Shown: one piece after another, positions 26,886-37,246 of the stretch
Layout of the letters: every line of letters begins with the position of its first letter
How positions within the stretch are numbered: the stretch's first letter is position 1
DNA from: IMCC45349 sp047219225
Lineage (GTDB): Bacteria; Bacteroidota; Bacteroidia; Flavobacteriales; Flavobacteriaceae
Reading direction: 5' to 3'
Length of the DNA stretch: 64,000 nucleotides
Assembly (NCBI RefSeq): GCF_047219225.1
Contig: NZ_CP178208.1
Span: 1,178,001 to 1,242,000, forward strand
Translations under genes and position numbers: made by a program
The notes under the pieces: generated by a model
What the model was told of the DNA's origin: nothing
Databases searched by the model: none
Seen by the model: only the letters and a program-made list of their open reading frames with translations

Positions 26886-29800
26886 ATGAAAAAAAAATAC
26901 TACTTTATTTTAATAGCTTTCCTATGCCTTGGATTTTCTGGTTATGGGCAAGTTACGATTGGAATTCAAGACTTTGATGGCGGAACTCCAGAAATGACAT
27001 ATACAGGAGGAAGCAATGCCTCAGGAAATGGACTCTTTCCAGCTACTCCAAAGTATACCTCTAACTCTAATGGTAGGCAAGTGAGTAATACAACTCAAAC
27101 TATTGAATTTTCTAATGTCGATGCTTCTTTATACACTTCAATTAATTTTAAAGTACGCTTAGCTTCTTTTGCAAATACTTCAGGAAATGGTGCTGATGGA
27201 AGCGATTATGCTTTAGTTGAAATAAGTAATGATGGTGGTACTACTTGGTCTGAAGAGTTAAGAATTAATGGTAATAACAATGCTAAATGGGGTTTTTCTG
27301 GAACAAATGAAGGAACAGCAACAGCATCTTCAAATTACGACGGAGATAACACACCTTCAATATTTGCTCCAACTGCTGGCGGATATAGAGATGCTGCCGA
27401 AGGTGATGGTTACACATTTTTAGAAGTTAATAACCTTCCAAATTCTTCAAATTTAAAAGTAAGAATCCAATTATCAAATAACAGCAACAACGAAATTTGG
27501 GTAATTGATGATGCAGAAATAGAGGGAATACTTTCTACTGATACTTCAGTTCAATTTACCTCAGCAACTTCCTCAATGACAGAAGATGGTGTTTTTATAG
27601 ATGTTTGTGCATCAATTATAAATCCTTCTGCATCAAATGCTACTACAGTAGATATTGCTTTAGATGGCGCAAGTACTGCAACTAATGGAACAGATTATGA
27701 TGATGGTGCAGTAACTCCTGCTGCAATTAGTTTTCCTCAAACATTAACGTTCCCAGCAAACGATGGTTCAGACCAATGTTTTACTATATATATTAGTAAT
27801 GACGATAGTATTATTGAAACCGACGAAACTATAGTCTTAAATCTAACCAATGTAGCTGGTGGTGATTCTGCTACTATTGGCACTATAAACCAACACACTG
27901 TTACAATTAATGATAATGATTTTTATGATTCTTGTAATACCTCAGTCACTATTCCTGTTAACGGAACATGCATTAATCAATCGTTTACAAATGTAGGTGC
28001 TACTGATAGCGGAATTGCTGATCCAGGATGTGCTAGTTATTCTGGAGGTGATGTATGGTTTAATTTAACTGTTCCTGCAAGTGGTGCTATTACTGTAGAA
28101 ACTTCAGGTAATGGTGGAATAACAGATTCTGGATTAGCATTATATTCTGGAACATGCGGCAGTTTAACTTTACTAAGTTGTGATGATGATTCTGGTCTAA
28201 ACAATATGTCTTCCATCACTGAAACTAGTTTAACTCCTGGACAAACGATTTATGTTCGCGTTTGGGAATTTAATAATAATGATTTTGATACATTTGGTAT
28301 TTGTGCATATTCAGCACCTGAAATTGATGTTGAAAGAAATACAAACGCTTCAATTCCTTTAGGCACTTGTGCATCTAATCCACCAAACACAGGAAATAAC
28401 ACACTTTTTACCGCTACAAACATTGGAAGTACTTCCACTACAAAATTATATTACATTCAAAATGAAGGATCTGATGATTTAACAGTATCTACAATAACTT
28501 TTGCCAATGGTACAGATTTTAACTTTGTAAACCTTCCTACTTTACCTGCAACTATAGCTGCTGGAAATAATATTTCTTTTGAAATTGAATTTGCTCCAAA
28601 CACTAGTGGAAATATAGAGGATACAGTAACCATAAACAGTGATGATACTGATGAAGCTACTTATACATTTTGTGTTGGTGGCGAAGGTGTATGTGTAGCT
28701 TCTCCTATAACAATTAGTCCTTCTTCTGGTCCTGTAAACACAGTGGTAACAGTAAATGGAAATGACTTTTTAGGAAGCACTACTGCTACTGTTGATGGTG
28801 TTGCTGCAAGTATTAATATAATTTCAGACACTTTATTAGAAGTAACTATTCCTTCTGGTGCTTCTACTGGAAGTATAGATGTAAATAACAATTTAGGATG
28901 TATAAACTCTGAAGCTTTTACTGTTATTGACAATCTCATTTCTAGTTGTGAAGGCAGTGGTACACCTCCTGCTGAGTTATTTATTAGTGAAATTACCGAT
29001 CATGGAACTGGTTCACATTCATATGTAGAGATTTACAATGGTACTGGAAGCGCAATTAACCTAACTGGTTACGAAATTAGAGTACACAATAATGGAAGTG
29101 CAACTCCAACAAGCACTGTAGCACTTTCTGGAACTATTGCAAATGAAGATGTTTTTGTTTTAGCCTTTGGAAGTGTAGATGCTACAAATCCATATGCAGC
29201 TCATGGTTATGACCAATCTAGTGCTATTAGTGGAATTAATGACGATGACAATATTAGGCTTTACAACAATACAACTTGGGTAGATCTTTGGGGTGATATA
29301 TCTGGAACTGCATTTACAGTTGCTGCAAACGATTATACTTATAGAAGAAAAAACACTGGAATAACTGCACCTAGTACAACTTGGAATGCATCTGATTGGG
29401 ATGCTATAACACCAGCTGATTATTCAGATATTGGGACTTATGATTACTCTATAGGAACTCCTCCAACTATTGATACAGAACCAACTTATTCGTCTAACTG
29501 TGAATTTACTGCTACTTTAATGGTTTCTGCAACTGAAGGTTATAATGGTGTTGCTCCTGCCGACACTAAAGAATTAGCTTATCAATGGTATTATTCTGCT
29601 CCAGGTGACTCTGGGTGGACTGCTGTTCCAGACGATGCTACTTATGACAATGTTACTACAAATACACTTACAATAAACAATATATTAAACGCATCAAACT
29701 ACCAATTTTATTGTCAAGTAAGAGAAGATGATGCTTCTTGTTATACGGCTAGTGAAGCAGTACAAATTGATCTTGACAAAACAACCTGGACTTCTGGTGC

Positions 29801-31604
29801 TTGGGATAATGGCGCACCTGATATTACAAGAATTGCAGTAATTGATGAAAATTATACTACCAATGCTACTAATGGTAGCTTTAGTGCGTGTAGTATTTTT
29901 GTTACTGATAATAATAGACTTACGATTGATGATAGTTACTACGTTGAGATTGAAAACCACATATCTATTGATGGAGAAATATTAGTTGAAACTAAAGGTG
30001 CATTGGTTCAAAACAGTAGTAGTGGTACAGTAACTGTTAACGCAAGTACTGGAGGAAAAGCCTCTGTTGATAAAGAAACTGCTCCATTAAGTACTTGGCT
30101 AGATTATACTTATTGGAGTTCTCCTGTATCTGGAGAAACAATTGGTAATGCTTTAGCTGATTCTGATATTAACCGTCGTTTCTGGTTTAATGCAAGTAAC
30201 TTTAGAGATTCTCAAATTGAAGTAGGTAATAATAATTCTACTAATCCAGGTCAAGATGATATTGACGACAATGGAGATGATTGGACCTTGGCTAACGGTG
30301 GAGATACTATGTTAGCTGGTGTTGGATATGCTGCTACACATTCACAAACTGCTTTTGTTTTCCCTAATGCAAACTATAAATACTCTTTTGTAGGACCTTT
30401 TAACAATGGTGATATTTCTACTCCTGTAGTTAGAAATGATGCTGAAACAAATGACAATAACTGGAATTTTATTGGAAACCCTTATCCTTCAGCAATTGAT
30501 GTAGATTTGTTTTTTGCAGAAAACAATTATAGTTCTAATCCAACAGATGGGACTTTAGATGGTGCCATTTACTTATGGTCTCATGATACTCCTGCATCTG
30601 CTGCTGCAAATGGTAATGAAAACATGAATTTTATTCAATCGGATTATGCCTTGATAAATGGTGTTGGAGAAACTGCTGGTGGCGATAATAATAACGATAA
30701 TATTATTGACGCAAATGATAGACCTAATAGATACATTGCTTCTGGTCAAGGTTTCTTTATCTCTTATTCTGATGCTCGTTCAAGTACTAATGGGTTTGTG
30801 AGGTTTAACAATAGCATGCGTGTAACAAGTGCAGTAGGTAATAGCCAATTTTTTAGAACAAGTAATAATAATCAACGTAATAGTTCAAACTTAGTAGATT
30901 CTAATAAATTATGGATAAGCTTTAAATCGGACAATGGTGCTTATGCTGAAACATTAATAGGTTATGTTCCTGGAGCTACTAATGTTGATGATGGCAGTTA
31001 TTTTGATGCAAGAAAAAACCTAGCATCTGATGCTTATATTTCTATTTACAGTACTATTGAAAATGATATCAACAAGTTTGCTATTCAAGGTAAAGCAATT
31101 GAAAGTTTAACCTTATATGAAGTAATTCCTTTAGGGTTTTCAACTTCTATAAACGAAGCTACCATTTATACTATAGCTGCAAATGATTTTGAAGGTGAGT
31201 TTTTAACTAATAACACAATTTATTTAAAAGATAATTTATTGAATGTAATTCACGACTTATCAAGCACAGCATATAACTTTACATCTGAAACAGGTGAATT
31301 TAATGAGCGCTTTGAAATTATATTTACTCCTGAAACCTTATCTGTAAATGAATTTGAAGTAAATACAAACGACCTTACTATTATAGAGTTAAATAATGGT
31401 CAAGTACAATTTAATGTTTCAAATCATTTAAATATGAATTCTATCGAAATATTAGACTTATTAGGTAAACGTATATACAAATTAAGTGCTTCTGGTCATT
31501 CAGAAATTTTAAATTTATCTAAGTTAAGTCAAGCAACTTACATAGCAATTGTTGAATTAAGTGATGGTCAAAAAATCACGAAAAAAGCAATAAAAAGAAA
31601 ATAA
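26886..31604 (+). CDS. Giant multidomain secreted protein with T9SS type A sorting domain
   Basis: The 1572-residue product has a signal peptide (cut near GYGQ, residue 22). Recognisable parts in order: a beta-sandwich with ISNDGGTTWSEELR (about 25-215); a Calx-beta-like repeat (about 220-345, DDSIIETDETIVLNLTN); a pre-peptidase-like jelly roll (about 350-475); a choice-of-anchor D / HYDIN-like domain (about 480-600); an IPT/TIG domain (about 605-680, ITISPSSGPVNTVVTVNG); a lamin-tail domain (about 690-850, ELFISEITDHGTGSHSYVE); an immunoglobulin-like segment; and large beta regions. The C-terminal 80 residues are a T9SS sorting domain (SIEILDLLGKRIYKL, ending in basic KKAIKRK). It is probably a surface adhesin or matrix protein; no enzyme site was seen. 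It is exported through T9SS. Confidence 0.88.
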   Translation: MKKKYYFILIAFLCLGFSGYGQVTIGIQDFDGGTPEMTYTGGSNASGNGLFPATPKYTSNSNGRQVSNTTQTIEFSNVDASLYTSINFKVRLASFANTSGNGADGSDYALVEISNDGGTTWSEELRINGNNNAKWGFSGTNEGTATASSNYDGDNTPSIFAPTAGGYRDAAEGDGYTFLEVNNLPNSSNLKVRIQLSNNSNNEIWVIDDAEIEGILSTDTSVQFTSATSSMTEDGVFIDVCASIINPSASNATTVDIALDGASTATNGTDYDDGAVTPAAISFPQTLTFPANDGSDQCFTIYISNDDSIIETDETIVLNLTNVAGGDSATIGTINQHTVTINDNDFYDSCNTSVTIPVNGTCINQSFTNVGATDSGIADPGCASYSGGDVWFNLTVPASGAITVETSGNGGITDSGLALYSGTCGSLTLLSCDDDSGLNNMSSITETSLTPGQTIYVRVWEFNNNDFDTFGICAYSAPEIDVERNTNASIPLGTCASNPPNTGNNTLFTATNIGSTSTTKLYYIQNEGSDDLTVSTITFANGTDFNFVNLPTLPATIAAGNNISFEIEFAPNTSGNIEDTVTINSDDTDEATYTFCVGGEGVCVASPITISPSSGPVNTVVTVNGNDFLGSTTATVDGVAASINIISDTLLEVTIPSGASTGSIDVNNNLGCINSEAFTVIDNLISSCEGSGTPPAELFISEITDHGTGSHSYVEIYNGTGSAINLTGYEIRVHNNGSATPTSTVALSGTIANEDVFVLAFGSVDATNPYAAHGYDQSSAISGINDDDNIRLYNNTTWVDLWGDISGTAFTVAANDYTYRRKNTGITAPSTTWNASDWDAITPADYSDIGTYDYSIGTPPTIDTEPTYSSNCEFTATLMVSATEGYNGVAPADTKELAYQWYYSAPGDSGWTAVPDDATYDNVTTNTLTINNILNASNYQFYCQVREDDASCYTASEAVQIDLDKTTWTSGAWDNGAPDITRIAVIDENYTTNATNGSFSACSIFVTDNNRLTIDDSYYVEIENHISIDGEILVETKGALVQNSSSGTVTVNASTGGKASVDKETAPLSTWLDYTYWSSPVSGETIGNALADSDINRRFWFNASNFRDSQIEVGNNNSTNPGQDDIDDNGDDWTLANGGDTMLAGVGYAATHSQTAFVFPNANYKYSFVGPFNNGDISTPVVRNDAETNDNNWNFIGNPYPSAIDVDLFFAENNYSSNPTDGTLDGAIYLWSHDTPASAAANGNENMNFIQSDYALINGVGETAGGDNNNDNIIDANDRPNRYIASGQGFFISYSDARSSTNGFVRFNNSMRVTSAVGNSQFFRTSNNNQRNSSNLVDSNKLWISFKSDNGAYAETLIGYVPGATNVDDGSYFDARKNLASDAYISIYSTIENDINKFAIQGKAIESLTLYEVIPLGFSTSINEATIYTIAANDFEGEFLTNNTIYLKDNLLNVIHDLSSTAYNFTSETGEFNERFEIIFTPETLSVNEFEVNTNDLTIIELNNGQVQFNVSNHLNMNSIEILDLLGKRIYKLSASGHSEILNLSKLSQATYIAIVELSDGQKITKKAIKRK

Positions 31605-31623
31605 ATAATTTCTAAAATAAGTT

Positions 31624-31653
31624 AAAAAGGCCACTATAAATAGTGGCCTTTTT
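31624..31653. terminator. Bidirectional terminator between T9SS cargo gene and TonB receptor gene
   Basis: AAAAAGGCCACTA (31624-31636) pairs perfectly with TAGTGGCCTTTTT (31641-31653) over a TAAA loop, flanked by A- and T-runs, so it can stop both convergent transcripts. Confidence 0.9.
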
Positions 31654-31655
31654 TT

Positions 31656-34055
31656 TTATAAACTATACTTTAAAGCAAGAATTACATTTGTTCCTGGAGC
31701 AGCAATACCAGATGAATAAGTTCTATAACGCTGGTTTGTAATATTCTCAAACGTTGCTACCATAGATAGTGATTTATTAAACTTATACTGCGACCTAAGA
31801 TTTAATGTATACCAAGAAGGAGAATAGGGTTTACCGTTTTCATCCAAAGCAAATAAATAATCTGCAACCGAGTTAGACAATTGATTATTAGTCAACTCTC
31901 CATTATAATTAATAAATGCATCAAACTTCATTTTATTCTTAGACCAAATAAAGTGACTATTTCCAAAAGCTGGAGCAACATGTCTTACAGGTACTTCAAT
32001 CCCATTTTCATCTTCCTCAGTACCTCTTACAATACTATATTGAGATGTAAATTTTAAATCATCTGAAAAGTTAATTTTAAGTCCTGCTTCAAATCCATAA
32101 ATCCAAGCTTTTGAGGCATTTTGAATAGCTTGTACATTACTTAATTCTCCATCATAAATTATTTCAGTTTGCCCATTAATACTAAAATCTCGTCGTACTA
32201 AAGCATTATCTAAATAAGTATAATAGGTTGATAAATCTATAATCACCGAATTAGAAAAATTAAGTGTTAACCCTAACTCACCTCCATATGCATATTCAGG
32301 TTTTAAATCGTTGTTAGGCACTACAACAGATCCAGGCTCAGAATCAAATATTTTACCAACATCATCTATATTAGGTGCTCTAAAAGCTGTTGAGGCATTG
32401 AACTTCCATTGCATTAAGTCGCTAGGATTCCAACTTAATCCAGCGGTTCCTGTTAACGCTCCTGTGTTTAAATCGGCATTACTAAATGGGAAATCGTAAA
32501 ACTGATTATTATCTGTTAAATCAGCATTAATGTTTATGTGATTATATCTAATACCAGATTGAAATGTAAACTTTTTATTTGGCTTGTATTTATAACTCAT
32601 ATAAGCAGCTAAAGACTGCCAATTAGAACCATTAGGATATCTTGAAGCTATCGATTCTAAGTCATTTGTAACTATATTTTTTTTAATTCCTTTAGAGCCT
32701 ACTGTATTGTAAATATACTCTGTTCCATAAAAAAGTTTTGCACGCTCTGAAATGGATTTCTCAAAGTCTAAATTAAATGAAATAGCATCAACATTTTCAT
32801 CTCTTATTCTTCTTTGTTCTGAATTTAAGTTTCTATCTATTCTACTTTCTTGAAAATTTTGATACGCTGCAGTTAGTTTTATTTTATCATAAAAGCTAGA
32901 TTTACTACTTAATTTAGTTAACTGAAAATTTCCTAAAAACCATTTTTGTGGTCCATAATACCATTCCGCTGAGCGCAAATCTTCTCCATTATACCTTATC
33001 AACCTATCATATCTTGGATAATCTGAAGTTGCTGAATAATGTAATCCAAAATCTATGCTTAATCTATCATTTGCTTTGTAATGCGCTTTTTGAAGAAGAT
33101 TAATTTGATTATATCCTGTGAATTTTTGAACTCTAGAATCCTTATTTTCAACTATATTATCTATACCATTTGATGTGGTTACGTATTCAGGTCTTAAATA
33201 ATCGTTTGGACCATGCTTACCCATTTTGAGATCATCAAAATCGGTATAACTAACACTCGTTAAAAAAGCCCATTCATTATATCCTAAATTAATATCAAAA
33301 TGACCTGTTTTTTCATTACTAGCGCTAGAGTATCTTAAAGTAGAATTCAACTTTAATAATAAAGAATTGCTATTCGAAAGTTTTGGTTTTTTAGAATAAA
33401 AATTCATTACACCTCCAATAGCATCACTTCCATAAATAACAGAGCCTGCTCCTAATATAACTTCAGTATTCTGAATTGCAAATGGATCAATAGATATTAC
33501 ATTTTGAACATTTCCTCCTCTAAAAATAGCATTGTTCATTCTTACTCCATCAACCGAAAGTAATAACCTATTAGTTGAAAAGCCTCTAATCATTGGGCTA
33601 CCTCCACCTAACTGACTTTTTTGCACAAAAACTTGTCCACTTGTTTGCAGTAAGTCTGCACTAGTTTGAGGATTTGAAAACTCAATATCTGCTGCTTTTA
33701 AACTAATTATTTTTTGAGGGACTTCCTTTTTGCTTTGCTCAAACTTAGATGCAGATATTACTATTTGATCTAAATCTTGAGATTTAGGGCTTAAATATAT
33801 CTTACTCTTAACATTTGATTTTGAAATAACCTTTTTAAAGTAGGATAAGTGTTGGAAAATTAATTTTTCGTTAGCATCAAATAAGCTTATATCAACTATT
33901 CCATCAAAATCAGAAACAACGCTCTTAGATTTAGTAGGATTGTACACAGCAACACCAATGATAGGCTCTTGAGAAACCTCATTTAAAATTTGCACTTCTT
34001 GAGCATTTGAATAAAAGAAGCACAAGCATAAAAAAAAGACTAGTATTTGCTTCAT
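31656..34055 (-). CDS. TonB-dependent outer-membrane receptor (hemoglobin/transferrin-receptor-like)
   Basis: The 799-residue product has a signal peptide (YSNAQ), an N-terminal carboxypeptidase-D-like beta domain (about 22-95), and a plug domain (about 110-220) with QLGGGSPMIRGFSTNRLLLSVDG in pieces and VILGAGSVIYGSDAIGGVMN. A 22-strand barrel region follows, ending in a C-terminal aromatic strand (NVILALKYSL). The plug wording (GGSPMIRGF, VDGVRMNNAIFRGG) resembles receptors of the heme/hemoglobin group, but the substrate is not proven. The gene is third in a porZ-recO-receptor run, 2 bases after recO. No SusD partner or siderophore gene is near. Confidence 0.92.
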   Translation of the reverse strand: MKQILVFFLCLCFFYSNAQEVQILNEVSQEPIIGVAVYNPTKSKSVVSDFDGIVDISLFDANEKLIFQHLSYFKKVISKSNVKSKIYLSPKSQDLDQIVISASKFEQSKKEVPQKIISLKAADIEFSNPQTSADLLQTSGQVFVQKSQLGGGSPMIRGFSTNRLLLSVDGVRMNNAIFRGGNVQNVISIDPFAIQNTEVILGAGSVIYGSDAIGGVMNFYSKKPKLSNSNSLLLKLNSTLRYSSASNEKTGHFDINLGYNEWAFLTSVSYTDFDDLKMGKHGPNDYLRPEYVTTSNGIDNIVENKDSRVQKFTGYNQINLLQKAHYKANDRLSIDFGLHYSATSDYPRYDRLIRYNGEDLRSAEWYYGPQKWFLGNFQLTKLSSKSSFYDKIKLTAAYQNFQESRIDRNLNSEQRRIRDENVDAISFNLDFEKSISERAKLFYGTEYIYNTVGSKGIKKNIVTNDLESIASRYPNGSNWQSLAAYMSYKYKPNKKFTFQSGIRYNHININADLTDNNQFYDFPFSNADLNTGALTGTAGLSWNPSDLMQWKFNASTAFRAPNIDDVGKIFDSEPGSVVVPNNDLKPEYAYGGELGLTLNFSNSVIIDLSTYYTYLDNALVRRDFSINGQTEIIYDGELSNVQAIQNASKAWIYGFEAGLKINFSDDLKFTSQYSIVRGTEEDENGIEVPVRHVAPAFGNSHFIWSKNKMKFDAFINYNGELTNNQLSNSVADYLFALDENGKPYSPSWYTLNLRSQYKFNKSLSMVATFENITNQRYRTYSSGIAAPGTNVILALKYSL

Positions 34056-34057
34056 TA

Positions 34058-34777
34058 CTAACTAAAAACTTGATTTAGTATTGTTAAAGATTTTGGCTGT
34101 TTAAAACCGTCCAAATGTAACTTAAAATAGAGTAATATCATATTTAATAACTCTTGTTTTTCGTTTGCTTTAAAACTTAGTGTTTTATCTACATCAAATT
34201 TTATACCTAATACTTTTTTAAATAGCAACAACTTATCTTTTGTAATATAATTAACACTATAAGCTTTATTTTGAAAAACGCCTTCTTCTAAGTTAAAAAC
34301 TGGTAATTCTTTATTTGAAATGTCTGGATAAAAGCCCAAATATTTAGTTAGTTCAATTAAAAATATAATATGAAAACTAGTATTAACATCGGCCTCATCA
34401 AACCAAAGTAGAGCTGATTCTATAAAATTAAATAACGAAGTGTTTTTTTCTTCTTCTTGAAGAATCCCATCCAAAATTTCTGCTAAAAACATTACAATAG
34501 ATGTCTTAATAACATTTGTATGCAATGTTTTGTAAGGGATTAAGGGTCTTACATCCTTAAAATAATGTAAGGTCCTATTTGCTTTATAATCTGCTTCAAT
34601 TTCTAATAAAGACAGTAATTGAAAGTAAGCAGGTTTAAACTTACCCTTTTTTGATTTTAGTGCATTTTTTAAAAGATAGCTTTTAACCCCTTGTTCAAAC
34701 GTATAACACTTAATAATTAAATCACTATCCTTATACCTAATTTTAGATAAAACAATTGCCTTTGTTGAGAGTAACAT
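34058..34777 (-). CDS. recO: DNA repair protein RecO
   Basis: The 239-residue protein opens with STKAIVLSKIRYKDSDLIIKCYTFEQG, the OB-fold entry typical of RecO (key residues KYKDSDLI-like and YTFEQG). LLEIEADYK and a helical C-terminal domain follow. RecO loads RecA onto SSB-coated DNA in the RecFOR route. The start codon shares one base with the porZ stop (TAATG), so translation is probably coupled. The TonB receptor gene follows by 2 bases. Confidence 0.92.
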   Translation of the reverse strand: MLLSTKAIVLSKIRYKDSDLIIKCYTFEQGVKSYLLKNALKSKKGKFKPAYFQLLSLLEIEADYKANRTLHYFKDVRPLIPYKTLHTNVIKTSIVMFLAEILDGILQEEEKNTSLFNFIESALLWFDEADVNTSFHIIFLIELTKYLGFYPDISNKELPVFNLEEGVFQNKAYSVNYITKDKLLLFKKVLGIKFDVDKTLSFKANEKQELLNMILLYFKLHLDGFKQPKSLTILNQVFS

Positions 34778-37128
34778 TATCTAACAACCATAACTTTTAA
34801 AACATTTGTTTCTAAGGTATCTAAATCTGAAAGCATTACCAAATAAACTCCAGAGGCAACAGTATTATTAGCAAGATTTTTTCCGTTCCAATAAGCTGTA
34901 CCGCCATCAATTTCTAAATTATAGCCTCTATATCTTAAGTTAACATTAGATTGCGCTTCAGCTACAAGATTACCTTCAATATCTGTAATTTTAATATTAA
35001 CATTTTCACTAATGTCTTTTATTTTAACTTTCTCCTCATTGATATTAAATGAAGGTCTTACTGGGTTTGGGTAGATATATGCGCTTTCTAAGTCTCCTTT
35101 TGGTTTTGAACCTCCAGACCCAAAAGATAATAATCCTCTATCTGTAGCAATACTAACTCTTCCGTTATCCTTATCAATTGCTATATCATTAACATTATTT
35201 GAAGGTAAAGGAGAGTTATCTGTTGTGAAATGATAAATTGTTTCTTGACCATCAGAAGATAGATAAAAAACTCCAGCACCTATTGTTCCTATCCATTTAT
35301 TATTTGAGCCATCGACTTTTATATCTGATATATATTGTTGTTCCAATAACTCTCTTGGTATTCCGTCTTCAAGAATAATTATAGCTTCAGTTCTAACATT
35401 TTCGTCTGTAAAAAAATTAGATGTATTATATAACACTCTTAGCCCTCTATTAGTTCCAATCCATAATTGATTTCTATCATCTATGGCTAAAGCTTTAATT
35501 TGAGTTGAAGGTAAGTTTGCTGGGTCTTCACTAAAAATATTTTTAAGTTGATTCCCATTTTCATTAAAACCGTACAAACCATTTCGTTCGCCTCCAATCC
35601 ACTTGGTTCCATCAGCTCCAATAACAACATCGCTATATCCTGACTCACCTGTAAGTCCATCTTGGATAATCTCCAAAAAATTGTAACCTTGCCATTGACC
35701 TGTACTTGGGTTATATGATTTTAAAGGTCTATCTACTCGACATGTTAATGACCATAGAAGACCATTATTGTCAAAATTAGTTCCTGTAACCCTAATACTA
35801 ACAAAATTAGGTGCATTAGGAATTACTAAAGACTCTAATCCACTATTTAAATGGTTTAAAAGTGTTTCCGGTTCTCCATTATTAAACTCAAGAACTCCTG
35901 AATTAAATGAACTTATAAATACTTGATTTGGATTAAAAGGGTTAATCGAAATTGCATTAAGATTTTGAGCGTTAAACAAACTATCATGTGGTGTATTAAT
36001 CCATGAATCTTCATACAAATGACTAACTCCATACTTTCTAACTGGCGAAGGGTGATAACTAATTGTATAATCACCAAAGGAAACCCATAAGCTTCCAAAT
36101 CCGGCTTCTAAAGAAAATGCATTGTTTCTAAGAGGACCATCAGGATGAATTTCTTCATACTCATTAGAAATAGAAGTATCAAACCCAATTACTCCAAAAT
36201 CTTCAGTCCCAATATAAACATCTTCATTTATAATTGTTGTAGATGTTAAATTAGATTCATAATTTTCGTCTAGTCCTTGATTAAGTAATAATTCAAAATC
36301 TTCATTATATATGTAAATCTCACTTTCGAGTGTAATAATTAATTTATCTTGAAATTCTTTAACATCCTTAGGTGTTGTAGAGTATTGAAATAATTGATTA
36401 AGGTTTACTCCATTATATTCGTAAAGGTTTCTATTTAACCTAATACAATATAACTTTTGCCCAACAAATTGTACAGCTAAAAAATTTCCTCCAAAAATCT
36501 GAGACCATTCTTGAAAATTAATCAAATTATCACTATCCACTAATGCTCGTCTTAAACCACTGTTATTCTCACAAGCAGCATAAATATAACCATCATGTAC
36601 AGTTGTTTGATTTACTATTATTTGACTTCCTCCATTACCAATATAATATGTGTCACCAAATTCTAATCGTCCTAAATCGTAAACTGAAATTCCAAAATCT
36701 GTTGAAATATAGACAAAATCGTCATGTTCATTAAAATGATTAATTCTTTTATTACTTGGCGGAATAGTAGGTTTATCAATAATATCAATAACAGTAACAA
36801 CGTCTTCTTCTTGTTCTAAATACACCTCAATTAAACCATTTTCATAACCTATCAATAATAACTCATACGCTTCACTGTAATGAATTGTAGAGATATATTC
36901 TCCAGAAAGTCCATTAATAGTAGAAATCTTGGTCATTTCTTGCGTCTCAATATCATGGCTAAATACAGCATTTTCTGCTGCTGCATAAATCTTGTTATTA
37001 CCAGACACAACATCTTTTATATTTAAATAAGAATAATGGCCTTCCCATAAATTACTATAGTCTTGACTAAAAGAACTCCAAGAAGAAATTAAAAATAAAA
37101 CAACAAGTAAAACGTGATTCTTTTTCAT
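34777..37128 (-). CDS. porZ: PorZ-like T9SS component: two-propeller protein with C-terminal sorting-type domain
   Basis: The 783-residue product has a signal peptide (SSFSQ, residue 22), then WEGHYSYLNIKDVV, the typical PorZ opening. Two seven-bladed propeller regions with 'two-component regulator propeller'-like repeats follow (LWIGTNRGLRVLYN, KWIGTIGAGVFYL, RVSIATDRGLLSFG). The protein ends in a T9SS-type domain (YIYPNPVRPSF, VYLVMLSDL). PorZ sits on the cell surface in Porphyromonas and helps deliver anionic LPS to the T9SS attachment complex. The length equals that of P. gingivalis PorZ as I remember it. The neighbour recO is the frequent partner in flavobacterial genomes, to my knowledge. 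Confidence 0.85.
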   Translation of the reverse strand: MKKNHVLLVVLFLISSWSSFSQDYSNLWEGHYSYLNIKDVVSGNNKIYAAAENAVFSHDIETQEMTKISTINGLSGEYISTIHYSEAYELLLIGYENGLIEVYLEQEEDVVTVIDIIDKPTIPPSNKRINHFNEHDDFVYISTDFGISVYDLGRLEFGDTYYIGNGGSQIIVNQTTVHDGYIYAACENNSGLRRALVDSDNLINFQEWSQIFGGNFLAVQFVGQKLYCIRLNRNLYEYNGVNLNQLFQYSTTPKDVKEFQDKLIITLESEIYIYNEDFELLLNQGLDENYESNLTSTTIINEDVYIGTEDFGVIGFDTSISNEYEEIHPDGPLRNNAFSLEAGFGSLWVSFGDYTISYHPSPVRKYGVSHLYEDSWINTPHDSLFNAQNLNAISINPFNPNQVFISSFNSGVLEFNNGEPETLLNHLNSGLESLVIPNAPNFVSIRVTGTNFDNNGLLWSLTCRVDRPLKSYNPSTGQWQGYNFLEIIQDGLTGESGYSDVVIGADGTKWIGGERNGLYGFNENGNQLKNIFSEDPANLPSTQIKALAIDDRNQLWIGTNRGLRVLYNTSNFFTDENVRTEAIIILEDGIPRELLEQQYISDIKVDGSNNKWIGTIGAGVFYLSSDGQETIYHFTTDNSPLPSNNVNDIAIDKDNGRVSIATDRGLLSFGSGGSKPKGDLESAYIYPNPVRPSFNINEEKVKIKDISENVNIKITDIEGNLVAEAQSNVNLRYRGYNLEIDGGTAYWNGKNLANNTVASGVYLVMLSDLDTLETNVLKVMVVR

Positions 37129-37195
37129 TAAATAAAATTAATCTTCAAATATATTTATTACTAACGACAATTATATGCTTATCATATGTTTAAAT

Positions 37196-37224
37196 AAAAA
37201 AAGCCTTCAATAAATTGAAGGCTT
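37196..37224 (-). terminator. Terminator of gdhA
   Basis: On the minus strand AAGCCTTCAA pairs with TTGAAGGCTT (plus coordinates 37201-37224) around TTTA, followed by a T-run (37196-37200 on plus as A). It lies 22 bases after the gdhA stop. Confidence 0.8.
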
Positions 37225-37246
37225 CTATCTATTTTAATTCTTAAAA

